Assembly: GCF_905475345.1 (NCBI RefSeq)
Contig: NC_066608.1
Span: 1,161,001 to 1,225,000 of the forward strand
Direction of reading: 5' to 3'
Length of the DNA: 64,000 bases
Source: Vespula vulgaris
Lineage: Eukaryota; Arthropoda; Insecta; Hymenoptera; Vespidae
The position numbers and the translations under genes were made by a program. Positions 26,801-40,247 of this stretch are shown here, in pieces. How positions within the stretch are numbered: the stretch's first letter is position 1; every line of letters begins with the position of its first letter. The notes under the pieces were generated by a model, which was not told where the DNA came from, searched no databases, and saw nothing but the letters and a program-made list of their open reading frames with translations.

Positions 26801-28411
26801 TATTTGTATTTGTACCTATTACAAAAAATAGATTTGTCATCATAATTATGTCACATGCAATAGTTAACAATATAATAACGAATATACATTTATTTATGAT
26901 ATATATATATTCATTAATAGAAATTTATAAGCGTACCATCTGCAGAAAGTGAACACGTTCGCCGTGGTCGTTTCCTTGCTGGAAGAGTAAAACTGCCAAG
27001 GGTAGCAGCAATACTACTGCCACCCGAGGGAGGTAGTGCAGAACTTGTGCCAGGTGCTGGATCCGGATGAGGTGGACTTTTACGCCTCAAATCATACGGC
27101 GAAGAATGTGAATGTGATGGGGAAGGTGAAGGTGCAGCTACACCTGATACACTAGGTGAAGAGCCTCTTCCACCATTACCACCACCACCTCCTGCTCCTG
27201 CTCCTCCTCCTCCACCAACACCACCTCCAGTAGGAATCTGATTTGATGCTGGACATGGCAATTCGCATGGCTCGGCTATAATATACCAAATTCATATCAC
27301 AACTATAAAATATTTATAATTAATATATTACAGAAATTTTTCTTTTCTTTTTAATTATATTTCATGTACATTTAACAATTAGAAATAACATACACTTTCT
27401 CATCTTATGTCAATATAATTTCCTTTAAAAGTAATATTTAAAATTATATCAATATGTTATAATTATAACTGTAGTGTTTCCAAAAAAAAAAAAAAATATT
27501 TAGAAACGTTTAGTAAATCTAATCTTCTAGGGATTTCCCTAACAATGTATTACTATCCACACACACACACACACGCGCACGCACACACATATATACAGTA
27601 ACAAACTACTTGTGTATGAAGTACGAATAGACTGAAAAGGTTATGTTTCGAAATAACTGTCAAAATTGACAGCTATTTCGAAATTGATGACGTTTCATAA
27701 AATAGGTTAAAATTTGAAAAATTTTTCAATGTTTCATTGTTCGGTCCTCATTAAAAAAAGCTTAAATATTTTATTACATTTTATACTGATTTATTTTATA
27801 CTTAATCTATATATAAGTATATATATATATGCACACATATAATAAAAAAGAAAATACCGAACAATGTAATGTAATAGATCTAAATACTATGTTAGTCATA
27901 TATTAATAGCAAGCATTATTTGAGAAGTTAGAGCAGGTTTTTGGAGTGAAAGAAAAGAATAGGATTTATACAAAAAAAATTCAATACTAATTAACGTAAA
28001 AAAAGAAAAAAAAACGAAACATAAATGGTTGTATCAACACTTAAAGATTTTATTTCAAAACACATATAATCCATAAAATTTACAAAAATGAAAATATAGA
28101 AACCAATAAAGAGATCCATTTTGGTTGATGTTTAAAAATGTTATCAATTACATTAAAATCATAATAGTCATTTGGGAAAGTAGAGCGACATAATGATTTA
28201 ATGTAAAATATATACGACAATAGTGGTTCATTGAAACAGCTGTGTCCTTTATCTTGCAGCATTTTTACTCGTGATTATTGAATTTTTCTAGATTGTGCAT
28301 GAGGAAGGCGTTCAGTTTCATACAGCTGTGCGGGTAGTAAATCGACATTACGAAAAGAAAAAGGAAAAAAAAGGTAGAGACAGACAGACAGCGAGAGAGA
28401 GAGAGAGAGAG

Positions 28412-28490
<79 letters not shown>

Positions 28491-29057
28491 AAAAAAAGGA
28501 AGAAACGGAGAGGAGAGAAAAGAAAAGAGGGGGTGGGGTGAGGCGAGGTGGTAGACAGGACGGACGTACCGGAATAAAAATCAACGATGGTAAAAAAGAC
28601 AGGAGAGGAAATCGATGATTAAGAGAAAAGGAGAGACGATCGATGAACGATGAAACTATACGTCGTTAATACTTCAAAACGTCATCCAGTACTCCGATCG
28701 GTGCATTCGATAGACCTTTCAACCTATAAAATCGTGTCTGCAATGGACGTGTGTATAAGCAGGAGGGTGATTGTCGTTTACTATGGTCGGCATTTTTAAG
28801 CTTATGTTGTTAAACTGAGAGATCTCAAATGAAAGGTAAAGGGTTCATTTGTTCGTTGAAAGTATATTGAAATAGAAAAAGAAAAACATAGAAAAAATGG
28901 GTGAAGGTAAAAGGAAGAGCTGAGACAGGTAAGCAGCGAACCGAACTTCGGATGCCTTACCCGAGGTGGTTCTTGAAGGTAGGGGGATTCTGTTAGCTCC
29001 TTTTCTTCTTGATCTTCGCACGTAGTTGCGCGATGACGTAAACGATGCGCTTGGCAT
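23885..29057 (-). CDS. FBXO11: F-box only protein 11
   Basis: FBXO11 is the substrate receptor of an SCF (SKP1-CUL1-F-box) ubiquitin ligase; its animal orthologues target BCL6/Blimp-1-type factors. Eight exons are inferred: 28961-29057, 26937-27275, 26030-26815, 25103-25955, 24786-25006, 24501-24719, 24195-24402 and 23885-24014. They give 950 residues, near the 927 of the human protein. The order is a basic N-terminus, a Gly/Ser/Pro-rich low-complexity segment with a YDLRRK motif (about residues 40-140), an F-box (about 159-205, ELPDEVLLTIFNYLMEQDLC), a long run of right-handed parallel beta-helix repeats (about 250-855, for example NALAGIQIRTNSDPIVRHNK) and a UBR-type zinc finger (about 870-935, with CNTTDRNAICVNC and FFCDCGAG). 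The C-terminus is ESHTLMVN. Exon 1 begins with ATGCCAAGC and joins exon 2 through TCGG/GTAAGG; it is the only exon found by splice logic alone. Confidence 0.97.
27276..28960 (-). other. FBXO11 intron 1
   Basis: This is a large first intron on the minus strand. It contains an AC/CA run at 27559-27595 and, at 28381-28490, a (GA)n microsatellite of about 100 bases. Long open frames over the (GA)n tract encode only Arg-Glu or Leu-Ser repeats and are artefacts of the repeat. No further exon is supported. Confidence 0.6.
28381..28490 (+). repeat. (GA)n microsatellite
   Basis: About 110 bases are mostly GA dinucleotides with a few GAAA interruptions, inside FBXO11 intron 1. This is a simple repeat with no gene. 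Confidence 0.95.
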
Positions 29058-29302
29058 TTTTTCCGTGCTGACCGAAAGAAAATAATGCGAGAATTGTTAA
29101 AATAACTAAACACTAAACAATGGCGACACTTCTACCGAGCCCAGCGGCCATCTTCTCATCGACGGTAGGACTGTCGACTGTAGTATTGGAGCGCCAATCG
29201 GATGAATTTCTGTTCTCTCTCTATCTCTCTTTCTCTCTCTCTCTCTCCGTCTCTTTTACTCACTCACTCTTTCTCTCCTCTTCTCTCTTAGTTCTACTCG
29301 CG

Positions 29303-29345
<43 letters not shown>

Positions 29346-29524
29346 TCACTCCCTCCCTCTCTCTCTCTCTCTCTCTCCCTCTGTCTGTCTTTCTTTCTTC
29401 CTCTCTTTCTCCCTTCCCCGTCACTTCTTCCGTCGCCACCCTACACTCCTTCAACCCCTTACCGATCCCCCCTTCCTATACTGTGAATCGCCACCACACA
29501 AGCAACCAACATTAGTATGGAGTT
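29058..29524. promoter_or_regulatory. Shared FBXO11/RCE1 divergent promoter with (CT)n
   Basis: The FBXO11 start codon (29057, minus) and the RCE1 start codon (29525, plus) are 467 bp apart and point away from each other, so this stretch must hold both promoters and both 5' UTRs. Its middle (29211-29420) is a long (CT)n tract, equal to (GA)n on the other strand, of the kind bound by GAGA-type factors in insects. It is flanked by less AT-rich DNA. The role of the tract is an inference from position. Confidence 0.6.
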
Positions 29525-31377
29525 ATGGAGACCACGGGTCGAAATACCGATTTATCCTGTATCTCCGGAATTTTTTCATGCTTTGTATTATCGGTCGTTT
29601 ATATCGCGAGTTTGTACGTATGGAATTCTCCTCACAACAGGTATGTAAAATTTGCTTGATCTTTCAAACGTCAAACCGTACTGCCATTTCTCTTGTGGCT
29701 CCGAACACGCTTTGCTCTTTAACAGTGTCTCTCGCAGGCAAGCAGGCAGACAACTACGAACGAAAAAGAGAAAATGAGAGTGAGAGAGAAAGAGAACACA
29801 AATTCCCCCTTCATTCGGATCTCCCACTCGCGTAGACGCTCGTATTTCTGGACAAGAATGAACTTTGCAGCGCTCGCGGTGGAGACTCCTTAAACTTTCC
29901 TTGTTTGTTTTTGGCGGGTTATTTAAAAAGATTTCTCGGCCAGATATCTCTAATTTTACGAATATAATCTCTGTTAAATTGTCATTATTTTTTTTATATA
30001 AATTCTCATGTAGCAGTTCTCTTTTTTCGTTTTTTAATTTTCTTTCCAGAATGCGTATTAGTGTATGGTATAGTGCATGTTTAATTAAATCAATGTAAAA
30101 ATATGTATAAAAGCAAAGTATTAATCTGGTTTTATAAACTGTGAATTATTTAGTACATTTTAAAATAAATATTTAATCAGTATATAATTTATATTAACGG
30201 GTGTATTCGAAAAATTTATATTTTCTAATTATTAGTGAAGGGCTTAGATATTTCTGACATAGATTATACGGATATCAGGTTATTCATTACATTATTATAT
30301 ATCTATTTACAGAGAACATCCTTCTACTATAAAAAGAAGATTCTTTAGTGTTTTTATTGTTGCTTTAATTTCACCAATATTTCTATATGTTGGCTTGGAC
30401 GAGGAGGTTTTCCAAAAAGTAATCATTTTAAATATTATCATTTGGGCCTATATATCAAATAATTTTTTTTTTATTATATAAAAAAAAATAAAAATTATAG
30501 GCAACCATTTGGGAATTATTGGGTTTACGATGGTCTGGCCTATTCCAGGCAAGTGTAATACCATTTCTTTTAACAATGATCTTGTTTTTGGGCCCATTGA
30601 GTGTACAAATTCTTAATGGTTTTTGGAGATTATATGCTGGTTCGTATTTAAAATGATATATTTTGTAATATCGATATTGATAATGTACAAAATTATTCTT
30701 ACTTTGTTAGAGCCTATGTATTGGTTAGGAAGTGTACATACATTAATTTGGTGGAGGAATCACATTGTTGCACCACTCTCTGAGGAATGGACTTTTAGAG
30801 CTTGCATGTTACCATTACTTTTACAATGTTTTACACAAACTACTGCCATTTTTATATGTCCATTATTCTTTGGAGTAGCACATTTTCATCATGTAGTAGA
30901 AAGAATAAAAATGGGTATGGAAATAAAACTTGCTTTATTCATATCTTGTAAGTATTTCTTATGTATGCAATTTAAATCATATAAATATGTAAACATTTTT
31001 GAATTAATAAAAACTTGGGGCACATAGGTTTCCAATTTGCATATACTACGTTATTTGGAGCTTATGCTGCATTTCTATTTGTTAAAACAGGTAGATTCAC
31101 TTATGCTGTTCTACTTATTGGTATTATTCTAATAATATATATATATCATACACTAACCTTTGAATTTTCTTTTTTCTTAGGGCATTTTATAGCTCCTTTC
31201 ATAGCTCATTCATTTTGCAATCATATGGGATTTCCTGAATTATCAGAAGTTGTGGCATATAAAGATCCTTTGAAAAGGGCAGCTCTATTTTCTTTGTTTG
31301 TCATTGGTTTGTTTGCATGGTGTTTTCTATTAACACCAATGACTGATCCAGCAATATATCATAATAATTTATTCTGA
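29525..31377 (+). CDS. RCE1: CAAX prenyl protease 2 (Ras-converting enzyme 1)
   Basis: RCE1 is an intramembrane endopeptidase of the ER that removes the last three residues of prenylated CAAX proteins such as Ras. Six exons are inferred: 29525-29640, 30313-30418, 30501-30639, 30711-30947, 31028-31090 and 31181-31377. They give 285 residues, somewhat short of the roughly 330 in vertebrates. The conserved features are IKRRF after the first TM segment, the catalytic EEWTFRACMLP (Glu145-Glu146), FFGVAHFHH (His178) and HSFCNHMGFP (His230, Asn234), plus LTPMTDP near the end. The start at 29525 is chosen over an ATG at 29517 because only its frame gives the expected first helix (IFSCFVLSVVYIASLYVW) and joins exon 2. 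A donor in exon 4 at 30948 (GTAAGT) is preferred over one at 30915 because it keeps the family's spacing before FQFAYTTLFGAY. An AATAAA lies at 31658-31663. Confidence 0.95.
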
Positions 31378-32692
31378 TATCAAAAGATTTATATGAATCA
31401 TATTTTGCAAAGTTGTTACGGGTGTTAGACTAATATTTCTATCAGATATCGTATTTGTAACGAAATAATAATTAATCATGTTATATGGCACTGACATATG
31501 TTAATACTTAAGATATATGTATAAGGACATACTTGTAGATTACATTATAAAACTTGTTAACATTAAGTTTAATAATGCATATAATATGCATAATGTGATT
31601 ATACTCAATATAATATCAGTCAGAATAACTATAAAATATCACCGTAGTGCCTGAGAAAATAAAACTTTTACTATAAATTATACGTGCCAATAATATTAGA
31701 CAAAAAATATGATTTTACCTAATGTTCTTTTAGGGATATAACTTGTAATATATAATTTAATGAGATTTATAATACGTTAGTAGACAATATTGTTCTATAA
31801 TTATTGCTGGGATTTTATATTTGATATTTTAATGAAGAATTAATTGTTTTTACAAAAATATGTATTGTATTAAGTTTAATTAACATTGATTATATCAAAT
31901 TTAAAAAACGATACCTTAAAATTTAATTTGGGTACACAACTATATTATATTAATATTATATTTTAATTTGTAATAAACATGTTTAATTCAAAAATCACGT
32001 TTATACATATTGTAAAATTTGCAACAATAAAAAATAAGAAGTTTAACATAATTACTATGTGGTCTTACATAATAACTTTCTTATAGATATTGTAAATACA
32101 GAAAAATTTTACTTATTTGAGAGTATCTAAGAAATTATTATATACATATATTATTCATTTGTTAAACTTTACATAAACAAAAATTGAAACAGTATTGTGT
32201 TATCTCTTATAATATATAAAAAATCATACATACTTTTTTCATCATCACAAAGTATGACAAATATATATCAGCTTTTATGAAATAATAATAATAAAAATTA
32301 CATTAAGAGAAAAACGTTAACTCATTTATTTAAGCTTCTTACATTTAAACTTTACAAGTCGAAATGTTTTTGTATCTTTATCTAATATATAATCGTAATA
32401 TTTATTTTTATCACATTTATTGCTGAATTATATTATAATTAGAACTAACAATAAGAAGACAGCAACATTTATTTTATTTCCATCATTGAGTATTACAGAT
32501 ATTTGTCAACAATCTTATTTTTGTTGTAGAGTAAGTTTTGAAATTCCATGAAAATGCAAAACAATTTCTTTTTCTTAAAACATAATCAGTTCTGCACATT
32601 ATACTGTACAATAAACAGAGAGTTATCAGCCAATGGCTTTGAAATAGGAACTATAGCTATAATTACTTAACTTTCACAACTATAAATAATAA

Positions 32693-32740
<48 letters not shown>

Positions 32741-32831
32741 GCTCATTCATTTGCTAAAATATGTAAAATAGAAAAAGTCATAGAAATTAAGTAACTTAAT
32801 ATAATGATAAAAAATTTTCTTTTTATAAAAC
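31378..32831. other. Convergent 3' UTRs of RCE1 and KCTD3
   Basis: This is an AT-rich interval between two genes facing each other. AATAAA at 31658-31663 suits RCE1, about 280 bases past its stop. TTTATT at 32469 and 32474 (AATAAA on the minus strand) suits KCTD3. A (TA)n run lies at 32697-32737. No coding exon is seen. Confidence 0.5.
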
Positions 32832-35800
32832 CTATTGTTGTTGGCTAGATCCAGCTACTGCCTCAGAGTTATGTGATTGATTAAGAAATAAAACATTACT
32901 TGTTTTAATTCGTGCACCTACGCCTGCGAGTGATGGACATGGACTAATACATGGTGTAGAGCAATGACTATTACTTAGATCACATTGATCTAACAATTTC
33001 CAAAGTTCTTCTGGCGTTGGTCCACCAGACACATCTGATACTATTATATAATAAAAGCATCAATGTCATATATCTCAATATTTTATTAATATGTCATGAA
33101 CAAATATGTAAATATAAATACCTTTATCTTGATGAAAGGATGGATCCAAAGCTGTTGTTAAATCCCACATTTGAATAGTGCCATTAGAATGTCCGGTAAA
33201 TATAAAACGTCTAGGCCTGGAGCCCATTCGACTAGATCCTTCGCATTCGTGAACATAGAAGGAACTAATGATACTACAATCAACTGATTGTATTACACAA
33301 ACTCTTTTCCCATTTGATGCTAAACGTACGAACAATTGATCGGTTTCAGGTACAACTTTTTGAACAAACACTTGTTCATCATCTTGCTCACCAAATGGAC
33401 CTATAAATTGAAAATAAAATAAATATTCTATATAAAGTAAATTTGATGTAATAAATAGAACATACCAAAATCATTTCCAGCATAATAACTAACACAGGGT
33501 TCAACAGCTTCTAGAGATACTATTTTAAAACTTGCTTCAGGTGTTGATCCAGGTTGTGTAGAAATCATACCACGGAATCTTGTTACAGTCCAAGTCCTTA
33601 CATGATTGTATTCAGAACAAACAGACACTAAATATTTTTCTGATAATGTTACCTAAAAGTAATAGATAATTTTTATTAAACTTTTAAACTTCTATTTTAT
33701 TTGTTGAAATTTTATATTAGTTAATACTTAGAAAATTTTCATACTTTTGTTACACTACTTTGATGAACAGTAAATGTTTGAAATAATTGTGGTCCATGCC
33801 CAACAGTTTCAGGATGTTGGACAATGACTCTGACACTACCAGATTCTGTACCATATGCAATTTCAATCCAATTTCCACAGAGACCTATAACAAATAAAAA
33901 ATATAATAAAGATACATACTATAATTTAAACATTTTGAATTATAAATTTGAAGTATAAATTTTCAAATGATTTTGATTTTAGAACAGAATAAAAATTACT
34001 GCACAAAATTACAAACAAATAAATACGAAAGTGGTATATACATGTTAAATATTAATGAGTTAGATACAATATGTAATAAAATTAATATGCAGTTGGCAAT
34101 AAGCATTTTATTATTTTCCCTCCTCCTCTCAGATAGTAAATATGAAACATATAATGAAAGAATCTTAAATGAAATAGAATATATTTATTTTGTAAATAAT
34201 GATTGAAGAAGAAAATTTAATGATCAAGATAATAATTGGTAACAATATTGGTACAACTGGATGCATAAGGATAGCAGGGTTATAGGTGATTAATATGAAG
34301 ATAACATATATGTATATATAAAAAAAAAAATAAATATAGTTGCATTAATGTTGCATTAAATGTAAGTTGATATATCTATATGAACGTGTGTATAACATGC
34401 ACACATATTTGATAAAGCTATTTATTTAAAATTGATCTTATGCTATATTTAATAAATAAAATTAGAATTATCAAATAATAATTATTTTCATTACAATTAT
34501 AGAGTAATATAATAAAAAATGAAACAAATATATCTATATGAAACAAATAGTAATTTTCATAGTTATACAAAGCTGTGCATTTCTCTATTTAGTGTATCTG
34601 TGATTTTATTAAATCTGGAGAGGAAGAGTATGTTTTTCATTTATTCAAACGTTTTTTATGTATGATAAAATAATGAATGTTAAAAAATGGTACTTGGATT
34701 ATATGTAGAATTGAAAACAAATACTAAATTATAATGACCCATACTTGCCTTGTGCTAATTATCCAGTTGTACGAAATCATGAGGCAAAGCATGTAATAAT
34801 AAACTCATATTAATATTTGCAAACCATGTGTATATTTGTATGGCTTGATAAAAGGGCCTTGATAAATATTGTAAAAAGTGGAAGGAAAAGTTATTGCTTT
34901 TCTCATTATAAGCATAAGCATACACATACATAAAACCTTTGTATATGCATATTAACTTTATTGTTAGTTATAGGATTGATAATATATATTGTAAGGCATG
35001 AGACTATTAAAAATTTCATATTAGATACATATAATAATACCACACCAAAATTTTAATGTTAAAACATAATAAAATTTCATTTGATGTATGTGCTAATCAA
35101 TGAATTCACTCTTAAACTATTACTATTATTAAATATATATCAAAATTTTAAATGCTCTAACTCACTTGTTTTTGGTGTTAGATAGACTGATATGGCTGTA
35201 ATAGGATCATAACTTGGATCACGATATAATTCACTTACGAGAAGATCGTTATCTTTCATTCTAAGAGGAAATTTTTGCATGTCTGTAACATAAGCAAAAA
35301 ATCATGTTGCTATTGTAAGAAACTTTATAATATTAAAATACTTAAAACATTTCTTCTGTATTTACCAATATAATAAATAGAACCATTGTTACAACCAAGA
35401 AGAAGAAACGTGCCAGCAGTGTCAAATGACAAAATAGGTTCCACATCTTGAATTTGCCAATGATGTGTCATTGCATGCCACACGCCGATCTTTCCAGTTG
35501 GTGAAAGAGCAACCAATTGACTACCAATAAAAAATAAATATTCCACACGGACATTCAAATTAAAAGTACCAATATTTGTTTTAATGCCATATTCGGAAAC
35601 GCTCCATAATCTCACTTGATTTCCATAAGAAATAGCTACCATTTTACCGTCTACTCCACTACCTATCTTTGCATTTATTGCTACTCGTTCGATTATAGAT
35701 TCAATGTGTGGACTTGTAAATGCATGTTGCCATCCAGATGAATCTTTTAAACGATAACATGTTATAAAATGTGCATAAGCAACAACTATCCAATTATGAT

Positions 35801-36867
35801 GTGCTTTTATAATTTGCACTCTTAAAGGATTTACCCAAGCTGAAACTAAAATATTCAGTAATATAATACCTATCACATATATGTAATATAATTTCTTATT
35901 GATATATTCTTACCCTGTTGAGGTCCAAATATAACACCAACATCATTTTTGTACAATTTATTTAAATCTGCCGAATTATTTCGAATATGTCTCAGATCTA
36001 AAGATGGAGTTCGTGAATGAGGTAAACCACGTTGAGAAAGTCTATAGTCTAATGATGAATTGCGTACATGAGAAGTTATTGGTCTCTTATGATTTTGTTG
36101 TCCTAAAGATATATATAATCTAATTTAATGCTAGTTAAATTGAAACAATAGTAATTAAACAATAGCATATATCTATAATTACCATTTGTATTTTGAGTAC
36201 AAGGACATGAAGAAGATACTGCCGATTGTGAAGTAGTGGGTGTATCTGTCCTAGGTGTTGAAGTTGTTGTCACAGCTCTACCATGAACAGAGACATCACT
36301 GACATTTGGAGGAACTGTTGCTAACTCTTGTAATGGAATACCTTAAAGAAAGAAACATTAAAAATTTAATGAATAATATTTGTTTAATTTATAAAACAGA
36401 TTGTTTAAGAATATTAACCAGGTGGTGGTAAATAACCAGAGAAAAGCACATCACCACAAGAAGATTGAGTTAAATCTTCGCATAACATTAATCGCTTTAC
36501 CAATGGTGTAATACCATAATATTCTGCTTCGTGTCTTAAAGAACGAATATCAACATTTTTTAAATTAATATCCTTTGTACGTAAATAATTTAAAATTATA
36601 GAAAACATTCGTGGATCTCTATCAATAAATAATGCACCATCTAAATCTTGATGACTTGCAATTCGATTACTCAATAAAGCTGTAAAAAAAGAATCAGGTA
36701 TCCACGTCAAAGTTTGTTGAGACGTAGAAAACCTGTAATAAATAATATTTAATTTTTATTAGATCATTAAAAATACATATGTAATATAATAAAACATATA
36801 TAACATACCTAGTTCCTCCTACATTTAAATGTACGATATCACTTCCTAGTGTATAAGATGTAGTCAT
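32832..36867 (-). CDS. KCTD3: BTB/POZ and WD-repeat protein KCTD3/SHKBP1
   Basis: This is a member of the KCTD3/SHKBP1 pair. KCTD3 modulates HCN3 channels and SHKBP1 binds the SH3KBP1/CIN85 adaptor; insects have one co-orthologue. Ten exons are inferred: 36809-36867, 36419-36732, 36183-36341, 35914-36102, 35366-35845, 35166-35282, 33745-33884, 33466-33652, 33122-33400 and 32832-33040. They give 710 residues. The order is an N-terminal T1-type BTB domain (VHLNVGGTRFSTSQQTLTW, then LDGALFIDRDPRMFSIILNYLR), a Ser/Thr/Pro-rich linker at about 115-235, and a WD40-type beta-propeller with the family stretches DMQKFPLRMKDNDLL and SRMGSRPRRFIFTGHSNG. A short conserved box, GGPTPEELWKLLDQCDL, follows. 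It ends soon after that box, so the long C-terminal tail of vertebrate KCTD3 is absent. All junctions have GT/AG ends and keep frame. Confidence 0.95.
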
Positions 36868-37655
36868 TTTGAGTATTGATATATATATTCACAATATTCC
36901 TCACAATTTAAAACAGTTGATAAAATTTGATAATAAAAGTTAACTTTTCTTCGAAGAGGTTATGAAAATAAAATTCCAATTCATCAAATCCGTTGCAATT
37001 ACCAACGTCACAAATAAATAATAAATTAAAAAACCACACGTTTATATATCTTTAATATTAAATACTTGATAATAAAAATGCATTATACACAGTTTAATAT
37101 TTTTTTTCATTATAAAGATATGATTGGCCAATTTTTCTGCACAGTGATAAAAAAGTAAACGTTATTAGACGTACGCCATTTTAAAGCCGTTTGAATTGTG
37201 CGCAGCGATGGCGCACTAATATTAAAATCTTATTTGAAAAGTGCTATTATAAGGCTCTTCATCACTTCTCTCAAATTTGGAAAAAGTTTTATTTTGAAAT
37301 CATTGAAAAAAATCCTGTTAAAAAATGGTTTTTTTTTAAATAATTTATGGATAAGTAAAAAACTTTCGAAAATATTAAAAAAGTAGAATCCTAAATTAAA
37401 TCTTTGTTTTTAAAATGAGACTTCATTCATCAAAATGGGTCAAAAATTACGTCTGTTCTCATTGTTGGCTGTTTTTCATGTAAATGACTGTTTTTCACAT
37501 TTTTTACGAAAAAAAAAAAAATTTGCATTGTGGCGCTCTTCGAAATTTGTGGTAAAAAAAAAAAGCTCGTATTCCTTATTTTCACATAAATTCTCGAATA
37601 TTGTTAAAATTTTAATATTTAAAAATTTTGATTTCGCGGTTTTTGGTTAAGTGTT
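36868..37655. promoter_or_regulatory. Divergent upstream region of KCTD3 and the microprotein gene
   Basis: This is 788 bp between divergent start codons. A less AT-rich patch with palindromic GCGC motifs (37170-37215) may mark a promoter. The rest is AT-rich with homopolymer runs; open frames here are Lys/Phe-rich and unconvincing. Confidence 0.35.
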
Positions 37656-38198
37656 ATGTCAACAAAAACAAACTTTCGACTGACTTTGATTATTACTGGA
37701 TCAGTCTTCCTTTGTATTCCGATGAGTGAACGTCGAAGCTCTCTCTTCCCGAAGGAAACAACTTCAAAACTTAATACTTTCGGTAATTTTAGATTTATTT
37801 AAACAAAATAAAAGTACGCGGAGTTAAATAAGCTAATATTTAAACAATAGTAAATTCGATTAAACATTACATAGCTCGGAACACTCGTTAAATATAAAAT
37901 AATTTTAATTTATTTTCTTTTCGATTTTAATTTTGAACTGGCGGTTGTTCGCTGTATATTTGAACAGCCTTAATTAATATACGTTAATTTTACATTATTA
38001 TTTCATAATTACAGCATCAAGAGGCATAAGAGATCTACCTCTACAAGAGATTATATACTACATACCTCGAAATAGGTAAATATAATATTAATACAAGTTT
38101 TTATTTACATAAAATTACTATAAGTTTGTTTTCATTTTGTTATATTACGATAATTTTGTAATAACATATTAAGGCTAAAAGGAAAAAGTGGACAATAA
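37656..38198 (+). CDS. Hidden three-exon gene for a 70-residue protein
   Basis: Three short exons, 37656-37782, 38015-38075 and 38174-38198, join in frame (127+61+25 bases, 71 codons with stop). The product is about 70 residues. It has an N-terminal hydrophobic segment (FRLTLIITGSVFLCIP, residues 7-22), a basic Ser/Thr stretch, then a middle section with GIRDLPLQEIIYYIPRNR and a basic end. The donors TTCG/GTAATT and AATAG/GTAAAT and the first acceptor (ATTACAG) are good. The last acceptor (TATTAAG) has a weak pyrimidine tract; if it is not used, TAA follows four bases after the exon 2 donor and the protein ends at IPRNR. A small mitochondrial or ER membrane protein, or a secreted peptide precursor, would fit. 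I do not recognise the family. Confidence 0.5.
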
Positions 38199-40189
38199 AG
38201 TATGTTTTGTAAAAGAATGCAAATGTTTGAATAAGAGTATATTTTTTAAAAATTTAAGAAATTTGTATATATTATTTTATATTCCAAATATAAATCTTAT
38301 TAACTTAAATATGATACTTTTTCATTTACAATGTTAATAATTTGCATTTTTATAACAACAAATTAATTCATTTAATTCTTCTCTAATAAATAAGATATTG
38401 TGATTTCTATATAACATTAATATAGTTATATCATACATTATATAAACATATAAACATAGAATATATATTTTGTTTTGGATTATTTTACAGATTTTTTTCA
38501 CTTATAGAAAAATGTTTCAGACAAAAACATATAATTTTTATTTCTTGTGTATACAAATGGAATTAAATCTTTCAAATTCTATAAATTTTTTAACTCATTT
38601 AAAACAACACAACAATAGTATACGAATAAAGATTAAGTATTATATTATTTGAAAATGTTCTTACATATTCATTTAGGTTAAGGATAGTAGTTAAGTTAGT
38701 TAAACTAGGCAAGTTTGCGCTTGGAATATTTATTAAAACCAACTGAAACTTTTAATATAAAATTTTTTCCCTAATTATAATGTACAAAAGTATTAGTCTT
38801 CTAATGATTTTAGGCTTGATGAATTTATAAATAGTGAAAGAATAAATGTATTGTATATTATGATTATATAATTTGATGTTTTTTAAGTACTTGTTATTAT
38901 CAATTAACTATTGAATGATCAATAAAAAAAAAAAAAACAGTAATTCGTGTTCAATATCACTTTTACATTGATTCTATTAATATTAAAACTTGTATAATTT
39001 TATATGGATTTAAAAATTATATAAGTTTTGTCTAAAACATTTTTTTTTATTAATATATTTTGAATTATTTTATCTCAAAGCCATCAATTTGCACTCTGGT
39101 GCAATTTAGATGCCTAAAAGCATACATGAATATAGGTTTATGTATGAATTGAAATAATTTCACATTTGATCTTATAAATTATTGCTGTAATATATATAGT
39201 AATAATTTTTTTTCTTTGATGCAATATAAAACTGGAAATATTAAATATATATATCTTATAATAATACTTAAAAATGTTAATTAATTAAGAAAATATCATT
39301 AATCGTCAAAATGTTTTTTCAGAAGTTTCCTTATTGTATAACAAAAACAAAGTCTCATAAGATTTACAATTTTAAGATTGACATTATGTAACAAGATTAA
39401 ATAATTCATTTACATGAAATCTTTGTGTAATATAATACAATCTTATTTTGATCATTACATCATACAAAAATTATGAAACAATGACACAGACTTTAAAGCA
39501 GAAGTTAAAATGATAATGCTAATACAATAGCAACATTACTTGTTATAATTATAATTATGATAACAACAACAATAATAATCGTAATTTCGTAAATATTATT
39601 AATAATGATGAATTTAAATTATTTAATGATAGAAGCTGGACGGCTGGGAGTAAGGAAAAATATTACATTACATTTAAAAAATTTCTTATAGAACTATTTA
39701 TGTATATCATAAATAATTAATTTCTTGTTACGTATTGAAATTTCTTTTGGTTATATAGAAAGATTAGTTTTTAATTTTTTAATTAAATAATATACAATAT
39801 AAATTAGTTTTTCTAAAATTTATACCTTCTCTGCATATCAGTCTATAGTTAATTATGTCTAATGCGTCTTTTTTTTAAACACCAATATATTCTTTACTTT
39901 GTCTTGGAATTTTTTATATCACTTTACTATAATTCTTAAGTAGTTCTTTTTACATGATCCATAAATCTATTTTTTAATATATTTATCGAATTATTAATAA
40001 GCACTGAATCATCTGTTCATAATATTACGATTTTTTATATTTATAATCTTTACTATGATTAATTTTTTATACTAAACGATTTTTATACATATTAAAATAG
40101 AGAATATATATATGGAAGCTTTTCTACAGTTAGGCATTGCAAATATAGACATTTAACTTTTTTGCCAATAATTATCTTTACCAGGTCTT

Positions 40190-40247
<58 letters not shown>

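Noticed and set aside
28265..28618. Long Arg/Glu and Leu/Ser frames
   Set aside because: They are translations of the (GA)n microsatellite inside an intron.
29517..29640. ATG at 29517 as the RCE1 start
   Set aside because: Its frame gives no family-like first helix and does not join exon 2; the ATG at 29525 does both.
30915..31027. Early donor in RCE1 exon 4 at 30915
   Set aside because: It removes 11 residues from a conserved spacing. The GTAAGT at 30948 is a stronger donor and restores the family length.
37198..37650. Two plus-strand frames rich in Lys, Leu and Phe
   Set aside because: Composition follows A and T runs, and no splice sites or similarity support them.
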